Assembly: GCA_020723765.1 (NCBI GenBank)
Contig: DYIF01000019.1
Coordinates: 1 to 44,924 of the forward strand
Direction: 5' to 3'
DNA from: Elusimicrobium minutum
Lineage (GTDB): Bacteria; Elusimicrobiota; Elusimicrobia; Elusimicrobiales; UBA9959
Length of the DNA: 44,924 nucleotides
Shown here in pieces: positions 6,799 through 15,074 of this stretch. Numbering within the stretch: position 1 is the stretch's first letter; each line of letters opens with the position of its first letter. The position numbers and the translations under genes were made by a program. Below the pieces are notes generated by a model. That model had not been told where the DNA came from, made no database searches, and worked only from the letters and a program-made list of their open reading frames with translations.

Positions 6799-8112
6799 AT
6801 GAGAAAGATTTACTCTTTTTTATTGATGTTGGCCCTTATAAAAAACGCTTATGCCGCTAAACTGGACATAACCGCGGATAACTATTTTTCGTTAAAATCT
6901 TTCTCAAATTTAATAAATGAAAACAAAAATTACAATCTTACATATTATTCCAACAATTCCGCAATATCCTTTACTCTTAAAAACATAAATTTAGAGCAGA
7001 CCGATAATTCATGGATGGATGTCGGATTGGGATTTAGATTTATTTCGGTAGAAGAATCGTCAAAAACCATTGATTCGATATATTTAAGAGATTTATACGA
7101 TTATTACGGAAAATCGTCTTATCTATACGCCGATAAGGCTTATGTAAAAATATATAATTTCGCATACGACGGAGTAATAGCCACATTCGGAAAACAACCC
7201 TATACCGTAGCTTCGGGGCTTGTTCTTTCCGATAATTTTAGAGGTTTGGACGGCGCTAAGTTTGAAATAATAGACAAATATTTTATGGATAGCTTAGACC
7301 TTTTTTATTTCAGGTCCAATAACTTTTTTTCAGACTCAAACGCCCCCGAAAATATATACGGAATATCCGCAAACAAATCTTTCGGAGACGGAATATGGCA
7401 GATATATTACGTTAAAGAAAAAAACTCGGACCAAACAAAAGACATATCTTTTAATTCGAAAGAAACCAATAAAAACTTTTTCGGCGTTTCTTATTATTTA
7501 GACAAAAACAACATAACATACTCATCCGAATTTGCGCTTCAAAAAGGAAACTCAAAAGATCTTTCCGATAATACCATAAACCATAACGCTTACGCTTTAA
7601 ATTTAAAAGCCGGATGGAAAATGAATATACCTAAATTCGGGAAAACAAACGCAAGGTTTAATTATATCAAATCTTCCGGCAATAGTTCTTCTTCTTTTAA
7701 AGAAAACAAAGCGTTTTACAGCCCTTTTTCAAAACTATACGAAGGATATGAAAGAACGGGGCTTGGGGAAATATACAAAGCGTCGGCATTCAACGCCTCC
7801 AAAACCTCCGATACATTAAACGGCCTTCCGGAGGGCTTAAGCGGAATCACGGCCGCGGGAATGGGAATAGACATATTAAAATCGAAAGGCGTAATATCCA
7901 TAGATTACTTCGGATACAAGGCCACCCAATCTACTTCTTTAAACAAAGGAATATCATTAGGAACCGAATTAGACATAAAATACTCGTTAAAATTGGGGGA
8001 AAAAGCGAGTTTTTATGTGGTCTATGCGACATTTTCGCCCAAATCGGCTCTTAACGCTCAAGGCATAAAGTCCACAAAACTGTTTTCAATAAACGTAAAA
8101 GCAAAATTTTAA
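6799..8112 (+). CDS. Predicted outer-membrane beta-barrel protein
   Basis: A 437-residue secreted protein with signal peptide MRKIYSFLLMLALIKNAYA (cleavage near residue 19-20) and a barrel-like alternation of polar and aromatic residues, ending in Phe (NVKAKF). It includes short-loop strands such as YVKIYNFAYDGVIATFGKQP, seen in porin-like and DUF6029-like proteins; no precise family can be named. The ATG at 6799 is chosen over an in-frame TTG at 6784, because that TTG lies inside the -10 region. Leaderless initiation is predicted. It has more CG-containing codons than the preceding transposase gene and no visible partner. Confidence 0.75.
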   Translation: MRKIYSFLLMLALIKNAYAAKLDITADNYFSLKSFSNLINENKNYNLTYYSNNSAISFTLKNINLEQTDNSWMDVGLGFRFISVEESSKTIDSIYLRDLYDYYGKSSYLYADKAYVKIYNFAYDGVIATFGKQPYTVASGLVLSDNFRGLDGAKFEIIDKYFMDSLDLFYFRSNNFFSDSNAPENIYGISANKSFGDGIWQIYYVKEKNSDQTKDISFNSKETNKNFFGVSYYLDKNNITYSSEFALQKGNSKDLSDNTINHNAYALNLKAGWKMNIPKFGKTNARFNYIKSSGNSSSSFKENKAFYSPFSKLYEGYERTGLGEIYKASAFNASKTSDTLNGLPEGLSGITAAGMGIDILKSKGVISIDYFGYKATQSTSLNKGISLGTELDIKYSLKLGEKASFYVVYATFSPKSALNAQGIKSTKLFSINVKAKF

Positions 8113-8342
8113 TCTCTTTTTTAGACGATTATCCACAAAGAAATAATTAATTTTTTAAAAAGAGCCCACAACAAACAAGCATTTAAATGCCAATTTGCAT
8201 ATCCTTTGCATTTACCGTTAGCATATCCAATCAAATAAACCTTTAAGAGATTGTATTTATATAAGAAGATATCAACAATTATTGACATATAAACAGCATA
8301 AAATACATATAATTGACATATAAATCATTATAAGATATAATT
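8113..8342. promoter_or_regulatory. Regulatory-looking intergenic region with repeats
   Basis: Contains a consensus DnaA-box sequence TTATCCACA (8129-8137), a 12-bp perfect palindrome GCATTTAAATGC (about 8179-8190), GCATATCC twice (about 8198-8205 and 8221-8228), and TTGACATATAAA twice (8282-8293 and 8313-8324). The second TTGACA belongs to the promoter of the next gene. The density of repeats suggests transcription-factor binding. Confidence 0.45.
8313..8341 (+). promoter_or_regulatory. Perfect consensus promoter with leaderless start
   Basis: TTGACA (8313-8318), 17-bp spacer, TATAAT (8336-8341), all perfect consensus. Predicted +1 is 8348, one base before the ATG at 8349. The in-frame ATG at 8343 would lie upstream of the transcript, so 8349 is the start. 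Confidence 0.8.
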
Positions 8343-8348
8343 ATGAAT

Positions 8349-8864
8349 ATGGGTGTTGATAAAAATGTGGAAAACTGCAGAATAAAACTAAGATATCCGG
8401 ACGGAATAGAGCTTGAAATAGAAGGACCCAAGGATTTCGTAATAGAACAAAAGAAAGAGCTGATTTGTGAGATCCGCCCGGAAACAAACAAGAAAACAGC
8501 CGAAAAACCTCAAAAATTAGAAGACTCGTTGGGCAAGATAATCGATTTTAAAGAAAACATTCCTTATATAAAGATAAGACTGACCGAACTGGACACAAAA
8601 ATGGCCATACTTATAATACTTACCGCCTTCAAAAAATTACAAAACATAAACTCGGTAACGGCGATAACGCTATCCAGGGCTTTAAAGCTATCCGGATACC
8701 AACCCAAAAGAATAGACAGAGAAATAGCCCCGCTAATAAAAGACAAAACCTTAATAGCCCGCGGAACCAAAAGAACAAGAGAATACGCCGTAACCGAAAA
8801 AGGGCTTACCAAATCCGCGGTAAAAATATTTAACATAGACCAAAACATATCCAAAAACAGATAA
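8349..8864 (+). CDS. Hypothetical protein with winged-helix-like C-terminal domain
   Basis: 171 residues, not recognised. The N-terminal 40 residues read as a small beta domain (CRIKLRYPDGIELEIEGPKDFV). The C-terminal half (about 82-165) reads as a winged helix: helices DTKMAILIILTAFKKLQ and SVTAITLSRALKLSGY, then RIDREIAPLIKDKTLIARG and a basic wing GTKRTREYAVTEKGL, ending in a TEKG motif common in winged-helix regulators. A DNA-binding or nucleic-acid role is inferred. The chosen start removes two residues from the longest frame for the promoter reason given above. Two TTGACATATAAA elements upstream may be operators. Confidence 0.6.
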   Translation: MGVDKNVENCRIKLRYPDGIELEIEGPKDFVIEQKKELICEIRPETNKKTAEKPQKLEDSLGKIIDFKENIPYIKIRLTELDTKMAILIILTAFKKLQNINSVTAITLSRALKLSGYQPKRIDREIAPLIKDKTLIARGTKRTREYAVTEKGLTKSAVKIFNIDQNISKNR

Positions 8865-9482
8865 ACAGACCGATTCAAACCGGGAATCAAACAAAAAACT
8901 ATCAAAAATAGCCGACCCAAAAGCCCGCCAAAACAACTTACGATAAGATATATTATGTTAACTTGTTTGGTTTGCGAAAGCCCCCTTAAAAACATAAAAC
9001 AATTATTAACAAAAATGTAAATATAATTAAAAAATAACTATAATTTTAAAAAACTTAATAAGTTTTGTAATTTTTTATTTTTAGCAGTCTGGTTCCGTTT
9101 TTATTGTTTCCCAAAAAGTATAGTTATTTTCTTTAAATTCTAAAAAGATAGCTAAAAGTTAAGATTTTTTAAAAAAATATGAAATCGACAAAAAACCCTT
9201 GAAGAGCATAAATTAACATAAAATTTAAAATTTGAAAATCGGGGTATTTAGATACCCCCCAAATTAAATTTAAACACCGTAGAGGTTAGCCTTCTTTAAT
9301 AATACAATCTAAACCAACTAAAAACCCGGATAAATTCGGGATAAAAAACCTTAAAACAGGACATGAAACAAATTACTAAAAATTAGGTCGGGAATGTCGG
9401 GGATGCGAGTAACACGATTAGGCAATAGATTGAAGATAACATATTAAAATCCGGTTTTTAAGAGATTCTTTTAATTTATTTT

Positions 9483-9511
9483 TTGACAACCAGATAGATG
9501 GATTTTTTAAT
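9483..9511 (+). promoter_or_regulatory. Orphan promoter-like element
   Basis: TTGACA (9483-9488), 17-bp spacer, TTTAAT (9506-9511; 5/6). No plus-strand gene follows, but a strong hairpin lies 90 bases downstream, so a small RNA of roughly 9518-9645 is possible. Confidence 0.35.
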
Positions 9512-9596
9512 AATCAGATAGTATAAAAAAAACCGTTTAAGAACCCATTTATTAATAAATGTTTAAAAACTTAAAAAAATTGATCAAACCATTCGA

Positions 9597-9643
9597 ACAA
9601 AAATAATAGTCCGGGACGGATCAAACCGATAATCCGGACTATT
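9597..9643 (-). terminator. Minus-strand intrinsic terminator
   Basis: Ten-base-pair perfect stem AATAGTCCGG (9605-9614) with CCGGACTATT (9634-9643); on the minus strand it is followed by a T-run (ATTTTTGTT). It lies 12 bases past the stop of the minus-strand small membrane protein gene and probably ends the HEAT-protein transcript. Confidence 0.8.
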
Positions 9644-9654
9644 AAAGAGACAAT

Positions 9655-9930
9655 TTATTCCGTTTTTTTGTTTTTTATTAATATAATAGACGGGATTAAC
9701 ACAAAATAGCCTAAAAAAAGCAACGGGAAAGCCATAAATTTTGCCCATTCAAATCTATTTATATTAGATAGAAGTTCGTAACCGGAAAAAATCACGAGGA
9801 AGGGGAGAAAATAAGCAAAAAAATACCCAACACTCCCTTTTCTTTTTTCTTTATATTTATTATCCCCTATTCTCTTATCCCTATTCTCTATAAATTCCCC
9901 CCTTCTTCTCACCGTCCCCCCGTTTAACAC
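9655..9930 (-). CDS. Small membrane protein, hypothetical
   Basis: Up to 91 residues with two predicted transmembrane helices (about 32-54, SVGYFFAYFLPFLVIFSGYELL, and 64-85, KFMAFPLLFLGYFVLIPSIILI). The first about 30 residues are Arg/Glu/Gly-rich and are encoded by the same purine-rich repeat seen at the left end of the window, so the true start may lie later or the repeat has fused onto the gene. The start used is GTG, 17 bases after the HEAT-repeat gene, with no convincing SD. A terminator follows its stop. Function unknown. Confidence 0.4.
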   Translation of the reverse strand: MLNGGTVRRRGEFIENRDKRIGDNKYKEKRKGSVGYFFAYFLPFLVIFSGYELLSNINRFEWAKFMAFPLLFLGYFVLIPSIILIKNKKTE

Positions 9931-9947
9931 CCGCTAATCCCTAAATT

Positions 9948-10967
9948 TTATTTTGAGAGCTTTATTCTGGCTTTAATTTTTTCTCTCGTAAATTCCATAA
10001 AGCCTTTAAAAGACGGATCCGTTTCCGTTTTTATCTTATCGTCGAGTATTTTAACGCTTTCTTCGTTTCCTATCATACCTATTATGTTCAAAGCCATATT
10101 TCTATAGCTTGCGTTGGACGATGTTAAATATTTATACATATTATTAAGAGCAAAAGGGTCATCCATCTTGGCAAGCGACAAAGCGGATTCAAGCTGTATT
10201 TCCGGAGTATTTTCTCCGGATATAACTCTAAGATCGGTAATCGCCGATTTGATTTGCATTTCTCCCGCGGCTCTTATGGCCTCTATCCTTAAAAGGTTAT
10301 TTTCGTCTTTCAAAAGTTTTAAAAAGATATCGCTCGATTTATCGGATTTAATTGAACTTAAATAATTGGCGGCGGCCACTCTTAAATTAACCGAAGCTTT
10401 TTTATCGTTTAAAGTTTTTATCATATCCTGCTCTATGTTTTTTACTCCGAAGCTTCCGAGCGTTCTTATGGCCGAAACCTTTAAATTTTCATCAGGCTCT
10501 TGCAAAGCCACTTTAACCAAAGCCTCCGGTTTTTCAAGCTTAGGCATATAGGATATCGCTATTATGCATGAATTTTTAATATCCTTATCATTAGAAACGG
10601 AAAGCAAATTTAAAATTTTATCCGACGAGCCTTCGCTTCTCATAGTTCCAAGCGATTCTATGGCGGCCATCTTAACGAGCTTATTCTCGTCTTCAAGATA
10701 CTTTTCTATAACGGGCGCATATTTTAAATCTCTCGTCTGGGCCATTTCCATAATGGTTTGTCTTCTGACTATGGGATCGGAAGAGTTTATTTTTCCGGAA
10801 AGAGTATCCTGAGCGGCGGTTTGGGCGGAGTCCGTTTTTACTTCAATAGTTTGAGGTTGAGAGGTTTTGGAAGGAGTTTGAGATTTGGTATTTTTTTTGG
10901 TTTGAGCGAAAGCGGAAACCGAAAAAACAAATACTAAAGACAAATAACAAAAAGTTTTAAATCTCAT
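9948..10967 (-). CDS. Secreted HEAT-repeat protein
   Basis: 339 residues: signal peptide MRFKTFCYLSLVFVFSVSAFA (cleavage after AFA), a Thr/Gln/Ser-rich linker (about 23-60), then six to eight HEAT-like alpha repeats (about 62-335) such as VRRQTIMEMAQTRDLKYAP, VKMAAIESLGTMRSEGS and LRIEAIRAAGEMQIKSAI. HEAT repeats form a solenoid for protein binding; the location is periplasmic or surface. It has its own promoter (TATAAT on the minus strand at 10989-10984) and an AGGAGGG SD in a short leader, unlike the leaderless genes. It follows the peptidase gene by 44 bases. The partner is unknown. Confidence 0.82.
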   Translation of the reverse strand: MRFKTFCYLSLVFVFSVSAFAQTKKNTKSQTPSKTSQPQTIEVKTDSAQTAAQDTLSGKINSSDPIVRRQTIMEMAQTRDLKYAPVIEKYLEDENKLVKMAAIESLGTMRSEGSSDKILNLLSVSNDKDIKNSCIIAISYMPKLEKPEALVKVALQEPDENLKVSAIRTLGSFGVKNIEQDMIKTLNDKKASVNLRVAAANYLSSIKSDKSSDIFLKLLKDENNLLRIEAIRAAGEMQIKSAITDLRVISGENTPEIQLESALSLAKMDDPFALNNMYKYLTSSNASYRNMALNIIGMIGNEESVKILDDKIKTETDPSFKGFMEFTREKIKARIKLSK

Positions 10968-11011
10968 AATCCCTCCTAAAATTATTATACAAAATTACAA
11001 ACCGATTCAAG

Positions 11012-13780
11012 CTAAAAAACGGGGCCCAAATAAAAATACATAACCTTAGCTCCGGTTTTGGTATTAAAAGACCAATCGAAAGACAAAACCATCTGATATC
11101 TTTGCAAAATAAAAGTATGAAGATTAAAACCGAACCCTACCGAATTTTTAATTTTATCGTTAAAAGAATTATTCCAACCGTAAGCGTTATCTGAAAAAAT
11201 CTTAAAATAAAGAGCTTTAAAATAAAAATCGGGGAACATAAAACTCCAGTAATGGTCCATGTCGAACAAGCATAATCTCGCCTCCGCGTTATATACCAAA
11301 ACATTCTTATCTTCGTTTGACGAATTATCTATAAAACCTCTAATCCCTCCGACCCCGCCGTAAGAAAACTCGGGGTTATCCTTTCCGTTTGAAACGCCGA
11401 GAAATAACCTGTTAACTACCGTAGATCTTCTCGATAGCGGAAGATATCTCAAATAATCGCTTGAAAATGAGTTATAACGAACGTTTCCCCCCGCCATATG
11501 GTCGTAATACCCCAATATAAAATTGGCGTAATAACCGTAAACCGCGGTCAAATAAAGGCCGTTTAATTTATTATTCATATAAGAAGCTATTATGCCCCGT
11601 TTTTTTTCGTTAAAACCGATATAAGGATAATCGTAAGTTTCTTTATTATTTTTATAACTGAAATAAACTCCGAAGCTTTTATATCTGTCGAAAGGATACA
11701 ATAATCCGGTTAATGTTTTGATATACTCTTTGTCGTATTTTACGTCCAGAGTATTGTCATCCAGCTCGTAAGCGTTTAAAATTGAAACATCCGCCACGAA
11801 TTTGGTTCTGTATCGGTTATAAAGATAAGTGGTTCTTAGATTGGTATAAGGATAGCCTGAGTTATAATTTAAAAAAGCCGAAAAGTTATGTCTTCCTAAA
11901 TAATCGCTTGCCTGATAATAAGTAAAAGCAAAAAGCCCGCCTGGAGAAGAGAATAAAAGGGCCGGGAAAAAAAGATCGGTAGAGGCTTTAAATCTGTAAT
12001 TTTCAAAAGCGAAATCTTTCGTTGAATTATCGCTTCTTTTAATCTCCTCTTCTTTTTTTTCGGTTTTAATTTCTTCGTATAAAATTTCTGTTTCCAATAT
12101 TCTATAAACATTAACCTCTCCGTGCCTGAAATAAGAAAACAAAATCTCTCCGTCCTCATAATAAGGAGTAAATCCCCCTCCTATTAAAGACGTATGTTTG
12201 TATATTTTAGAATCCTTAATGGAATAAGAATAAATATTATAAATTTTATCTTTATCCGAAACGAAAAAAATCCTATCGTTTTCTTTATCGTAGAATATGT
12301 CGGATATGTCCATATCTAAAGAAATTCTTTTAACGCCGAAATCTTTTTTATAAAAACACAAATCGTTTTTTAAGTCGTATACATCCCCGGTTTCGCAAAG
12401 ATAAACTATCCGGTCTTTTGAAACATATGCCGGAGAAATCTTATTGTAATCTCCTTCGGTCAAAAGTTCGATATCGGAATTTTTTATTTTCTTTAATTTT
12501 AAAACGGAATTAAAATCCGCTTCGTAAATATTATTCATTCCGTTTTTCATTCCTACGAATGCGATTTTCTTGTCGTCCGGAGAAAAAGAAAATTGTCTGG
12601 CCTGATCCAATTCTTCAAAAACTATTTTTTTAAATTTTTTCTCTTTAATATCGTAAACGCAAAGATATTCTTTGTTATTTTTTTGGGCGGAAAACAAAAG
12701 ATATCTTTTATCGTTTGAAACGGAAAGAGACCTTATCGGCATGGTAAATTTAGAATAAGGGATATTATCTATGTCCATTAAGTCGTAATCTATAATATCC
12801 TTTTCTCCGGTTGTTATGTTGCGAATAACGATAACAGGCGGATGGCCTTTTAATGTGGAAATGTAGGCTATCCTGTTTTTATCTAAAAAAACGGGAGAAG
12901 TATTGAAAACAGGAATGCCGTCGCGGGACTCCGTTAGTTTTCGGCCGTAAGGCTCGAATAGTTTTTCGTCTTTTATTTGATTAAAATATTTAAACTCTAA
13001 ATAATTTCTAAATCTTTTATCGAAACCTTCGATATCGGTTCCTATAAGTTTTTTTAAGACATAATTTATATCGTAAGCGTCTTTGAAATAATAAAGCATA
13101 AGAGATGGTTTGTCTTTTCCGTATTCATCCGATAAAAATCTCATCGCGGCTGAACCGGTTTTATAACCCAAAGTTATTTGATGAGGCTTTAGATGAGAGA
13201 AACCGTATAGTTTTTCAAGGGTCGGAAGTTTGGAGTCTATAGTATAATCTCTAACATACATATCCTCCATGGCTATGTCCCAATCGCCCGTCATATTTTC
13301 GGATATTCCCTCCATCATCCATAAAGGATACAAAACGGTTTTCAAAATCTTAGGACTTTCCCACCACCCGTCGACCAAAATGGAAAACTGAACCTCATGC
13401 CCGAATTCGTGAAATATTACGTCCCTGAGCCATTTCTTGGAACCGTCGTTATAAACCATAAACCTGTCTTTATAAGGCTCGGTCAGCCCCCCCGTACCGT
13501 CGCCCACCTCGGTTATGGAGTTTTGCTTCATATCGTTTTCTGAAGCGAATAAAAAAAACGGAATCCTTTTATCCAATTTCGGATTTAATTCTTCTTTGCC
13601 TTTTTCATAAGCGAGTTCCAGTATTTTTGAAGCGTAATTTACGAGAGGTTTCGAGTCTTCGTAAAAATATATGTCGAAGTGTTCGGTTTTATGAATTTTC
13701 CAATCGAATTTTTTTATTATGATTTGAGATTGAGAAAAAAGGGAAACAGAAAAAAAGAGAATAGATAAAATTATTCTCAT
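11012..13780 (-). CDS. Secreted gluzincin-type metallopeptidase with beta-propeller and C-terminal outer-membrane barrel
   Basis: A 922-residue multidomain protein. Signal peptide (1 to about 18); zinc peptidase domain (about 25-290) with HEFGH at 124-128 and a downstream Glu in WMMEGISE (Glu157) as the likely third ligand; a TolB/WD40-like propeller (about 300-590) with repeats such as SLSVSNDKRYLLFSAQKN and FSFSPDDKKIAFVG; then a region (about 610-922) of aromatic amphipathic strands with GVGGIRGF and a final Phe (YLGPVF), like the surface-antigen/Omp85 barrel domain. This suggests an outer-membrane-anchored peptidase with its catalytic domain on the periplasmic or outer side. It is the last gene of the smc-xdh run and overlaps the FAD-subunit gene by ATGA. 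Role in that operon is unknown. Confidence 0.85.
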   Translation of the reverse strand: MRIILSILFFSVSLFSQSQIIIKKFDWKIHKTEHFDIYFYEDSKPLVNYASKILELAYEKGKEELNPKLDKRIPFFLFASENDMKQNSITEVGDGTGGLTEPYKDRFMVYNDGSKKWLRDVIFHEFGHEVQFSILVDGWWESPKILKTVLYPLWMMEGISENMTGDWDIAMEDMYVRDYTIDSKLPTLEKLYGFSHLKPHQITLGYKTGSAAMRFLSDEYGKDKPSLMLYYFKDAYDINYVLKKLIGTDIEGFDKRFRNYLEFKYFNQIKDEKLFEPYGRKLTESRDGIPVFNTSPVFLDKNRIAYISTLKGHPPVIVIRNITTGEKDIIDYDLMDIDNIPYSKFTMPIRSLSVSNDKRYLLFSAQKNNKEYLCVYDIKEKKFKKIVFEELDQARQFSFSPDDKKIAFVGMKNGMNNIYEADFNSVLKLKKIKNSDIELLTEGDYNKISPAYVSKDRIVYLCETGDVYDLKNDLCFYKKDFGVKRISLDMDISDIFYDKENDRIFFVSDKDKIYNIYSYSIKDSKIYKHTSLIGGGFTPYYEDGEILFSYFRHGEVNVYRILETEILYEEIKTEKKEEEIKRSDNSTKDFAFENYRFKASTDLFFPALLFSSPGGLFAFTYYQASDYLGRHNFSAFLNYNSGYPYTNLRTTYLYNRYRTKFVADVSILNAYELDDNTLDVKYDKEYIKTLTGLLYPFDRYKSFGVYFSYKNNKETYDYPYIGFNEKKRGIIASYMNNKLNGLYLTAVYGYYANFILGYYDHMAGGNVRYNSFSSDYLRYLPLSRRSTVVNRLFLGVSNGKDNPEFSYGGVGGIRGFIDNSSNEDKNVLVYNAEARLCLFDMDHYWSFMFPDFYFKALYFKIFSDNAYGWNNSFNDKIKNSVGFGFNLHTFILQRYQMVLSFDWSFNTKTGAKVMYFYLGPVF

Positions 13781-14616
13781 TTGAGACTTGAAAGGGCTCT
13801 TTTTAAGAAAACGCCGATTATTTCTTTTCTATACTCCGCTACCGATCTATGGTCGTTTATCGGAGAAACCTCGGTTTTTATAATCTTATAAGACTCCTCT
13901 ACGGTTTTATCGTTTATTTCTTTCCCTTTCAAAAACGTCTCGGTTTTTAAGCATCTTAAAACAACCGGCCCGACGGAAGAGGCTGAAATGGAAATATCTC
14001 TAACCGATCCGTTTTTAATATCCGCGCAAACGCACAAACCGGCTTTGGATATTCCGAAAATTTTTCTCGGTATGGATTTTAAAAACACCGATTTATGGCT
14101 CCATATGGGAACTAAAAACCCTTCTATCAACTCGTCTTTTTTAATCGAGGTCTTTTTCGGACCGATAAACACATCTTTTATTTCCAAGACCCTTTTTTTG
14201 CCGTAAAGATTTAAAATAACTTTAGCCCTTGAAGCCAAAAGCGCCAAAACCCCGTCAGCGCAAGGGCTTGCATTGGCGAGATTTCCGCCAAGAGTAGCGA
14301 TGTTTCTTATTGTAGGGCTTGCGTAATATCTAACTGATTTATAAAGAGCGGGGACACATTTTTTTATAATCTCGTTTTTTTCAAACTCGGATATTTTAAC
14401 TCCGGCCCCTATGAAAACATGATTTTTCTCTTTTTTTATCAAAGATAATTCTTTAACATCGGATATGTCTATGAGGCAATCTATATCCAGACTTCCGTAT
14501 TTTAAAGATACGGCTATATCCGTTCCTCCGCATATATATTTTCTTTTTTGAGGAAGTTTTTTAATATTTTTCCACAAATCGGAAAGCGAATAAAATTTTT
14601 CGGCTTTCATTATCAT
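13777..14616 (-). CDS. Xanthine dehydrogenase-type FAD-binding subunit (XdhB/CoxM-like)
   Basis: 279 residues. Carries FAD and passes electrons from the iron-sulfur subunit to an acceptor. FAD/PCMH signatures are present: CGGTDI (29-34) and ATLGGNLANASPCAD (107-121), followed by the CO dehydrogenase flavoprotein C-terminal domain (about 175-275). The length is usual for the family. Its ATG overlaps the stop of the 2Fe-2S gene (ATGA), so the two are coupled. Together with 14613-15074 and 15793-18048 it makes a complete three-subunit molybdenum hydroxylase. The substrate (purine or another aldehyde/N-heterocycle) cannot be read from this subunit. Confidence 0.93.
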   Translation of the reverse strand: MIMKAEKFYSLSDLWKNIKKLPQKRKYICGGTDIAVSLKYGSLDIDCLIDISDVKELSLIKKEKNHVFIGAGVKISEFEKNEIIKKCVPALYKSVRYYASPTIRNIATLGGNLANASPCADGVLALLASRAKVILNLYGKKRVLEIKDVFIGPKKTSIKKDELIEGFLVPIWSHKSVFLKSIPRKIFGISKAGLCVCADIKNGSVRDISISASSVGPVVLRCLKTETFLKGKEINDKTVEESYKIIKTEVSPINDHRSVAEYRKEIIGVFLKRALSSLK

Positions 14617-15074
14617 TTTTTAGCCTCATTTACGGCTTTAATTATCATATCGTAGCCGGTGCATCTGCATATGTTTCCGCTCAAAGCTTCTTTTATTTCT
14701 TCTTCCGTTGCATCGGGTTTTTCTTCCAAAAAAGCGGCCGCGGTTATTATGAAACCGGGGGTGCAAAAACCGCACTGAACCGCCGCATTCTTTTTAAAAC
14801 TCTTTTTAAGTTTTTTGCCGTATTTAGTTTTATCTATGCCCTCTATAGTAATTATTTCTTTACCGCTAACCGAAAAAGCCATAACAAGGCACGAATTTAC
14901 CGCCCTGCCGTCCAATAAAACCATACATGCTCCGCATTCTCCTTCTCCGCAACCTTCTTTTGTTCCTTTAAGCCCAATCTCGTCTCTTAAAAAATCTATA
15001 AGTCTCATATTGGGATCTATCAAACCTTCAAACTTCTCTCCGTTTATTTCGCATTTCAAAAGATAATTTTTCAT
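14613..15074 (-). CDS. Xanthine dehydrogenase-type [2Fe-2S] subunit (XdhC/CoxS-like)
   Basis: 153 residues. The N-terminal plant-type ferredoxin cluster is bound by Cys42, Cys47, Cys50 (GCGEGECGAC) and Cys62; the C-terminal four-helix cluster by Cys101, Cys104 (CGFC), Cys136 and Cys138 (CRC). All eight ligands are present, so both clusters should form. Overlaps the upstream FlgO-like gene and the downstream FAD gene by four bases each. Confidence 0.95.
   Translation of the reverse strand: MKNYLLKCEINGEKFEGLIDPNMRLIDFLRDEIGLKGTKEGCGEGECGACMVLLDGRAVNSCLVMAFSVSGKEIITIEGIDKTKYGKKLKKSFKKNAAVQCGFCTPGFIITAAAFLEEKPDATEEEIKEALSGNICRCTGYDMIIKAVNEAKK

Larger units (their letters stand above)
8865..9654. 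other. 790-bp intergenic region with hairpins and an orphan promoter
   Basis: No open frame of note. Seen features: an AAAACTT/AAGTTTT hairpin with T-rich tail (about 9047-9080); a perfect GGGGTAT-TTAG-ATACCCC hairpin (9241-9258); CCCGGA-TAAA-TTCGGG (9325-9340), which on the minus strand is followed by GTTTTTAG and would be a terminator; a promoter-like TTGACA/TTTAAT pair (9483-9511); and a terminator hairpin (9605-9643). Standard RNA genes (tmRNA, RNase P, SRP, 6S) were not recognised. It may hold small RNAs or decayed sequence. Confidence 0.5.

Noticed and set aside
8129-8342. Replication origin
   Set aside because: Only one DnaA box was found, with no dnaA, dnaN or rep gene nearby and no cluster of boxes; AT-richness is general in this genome.
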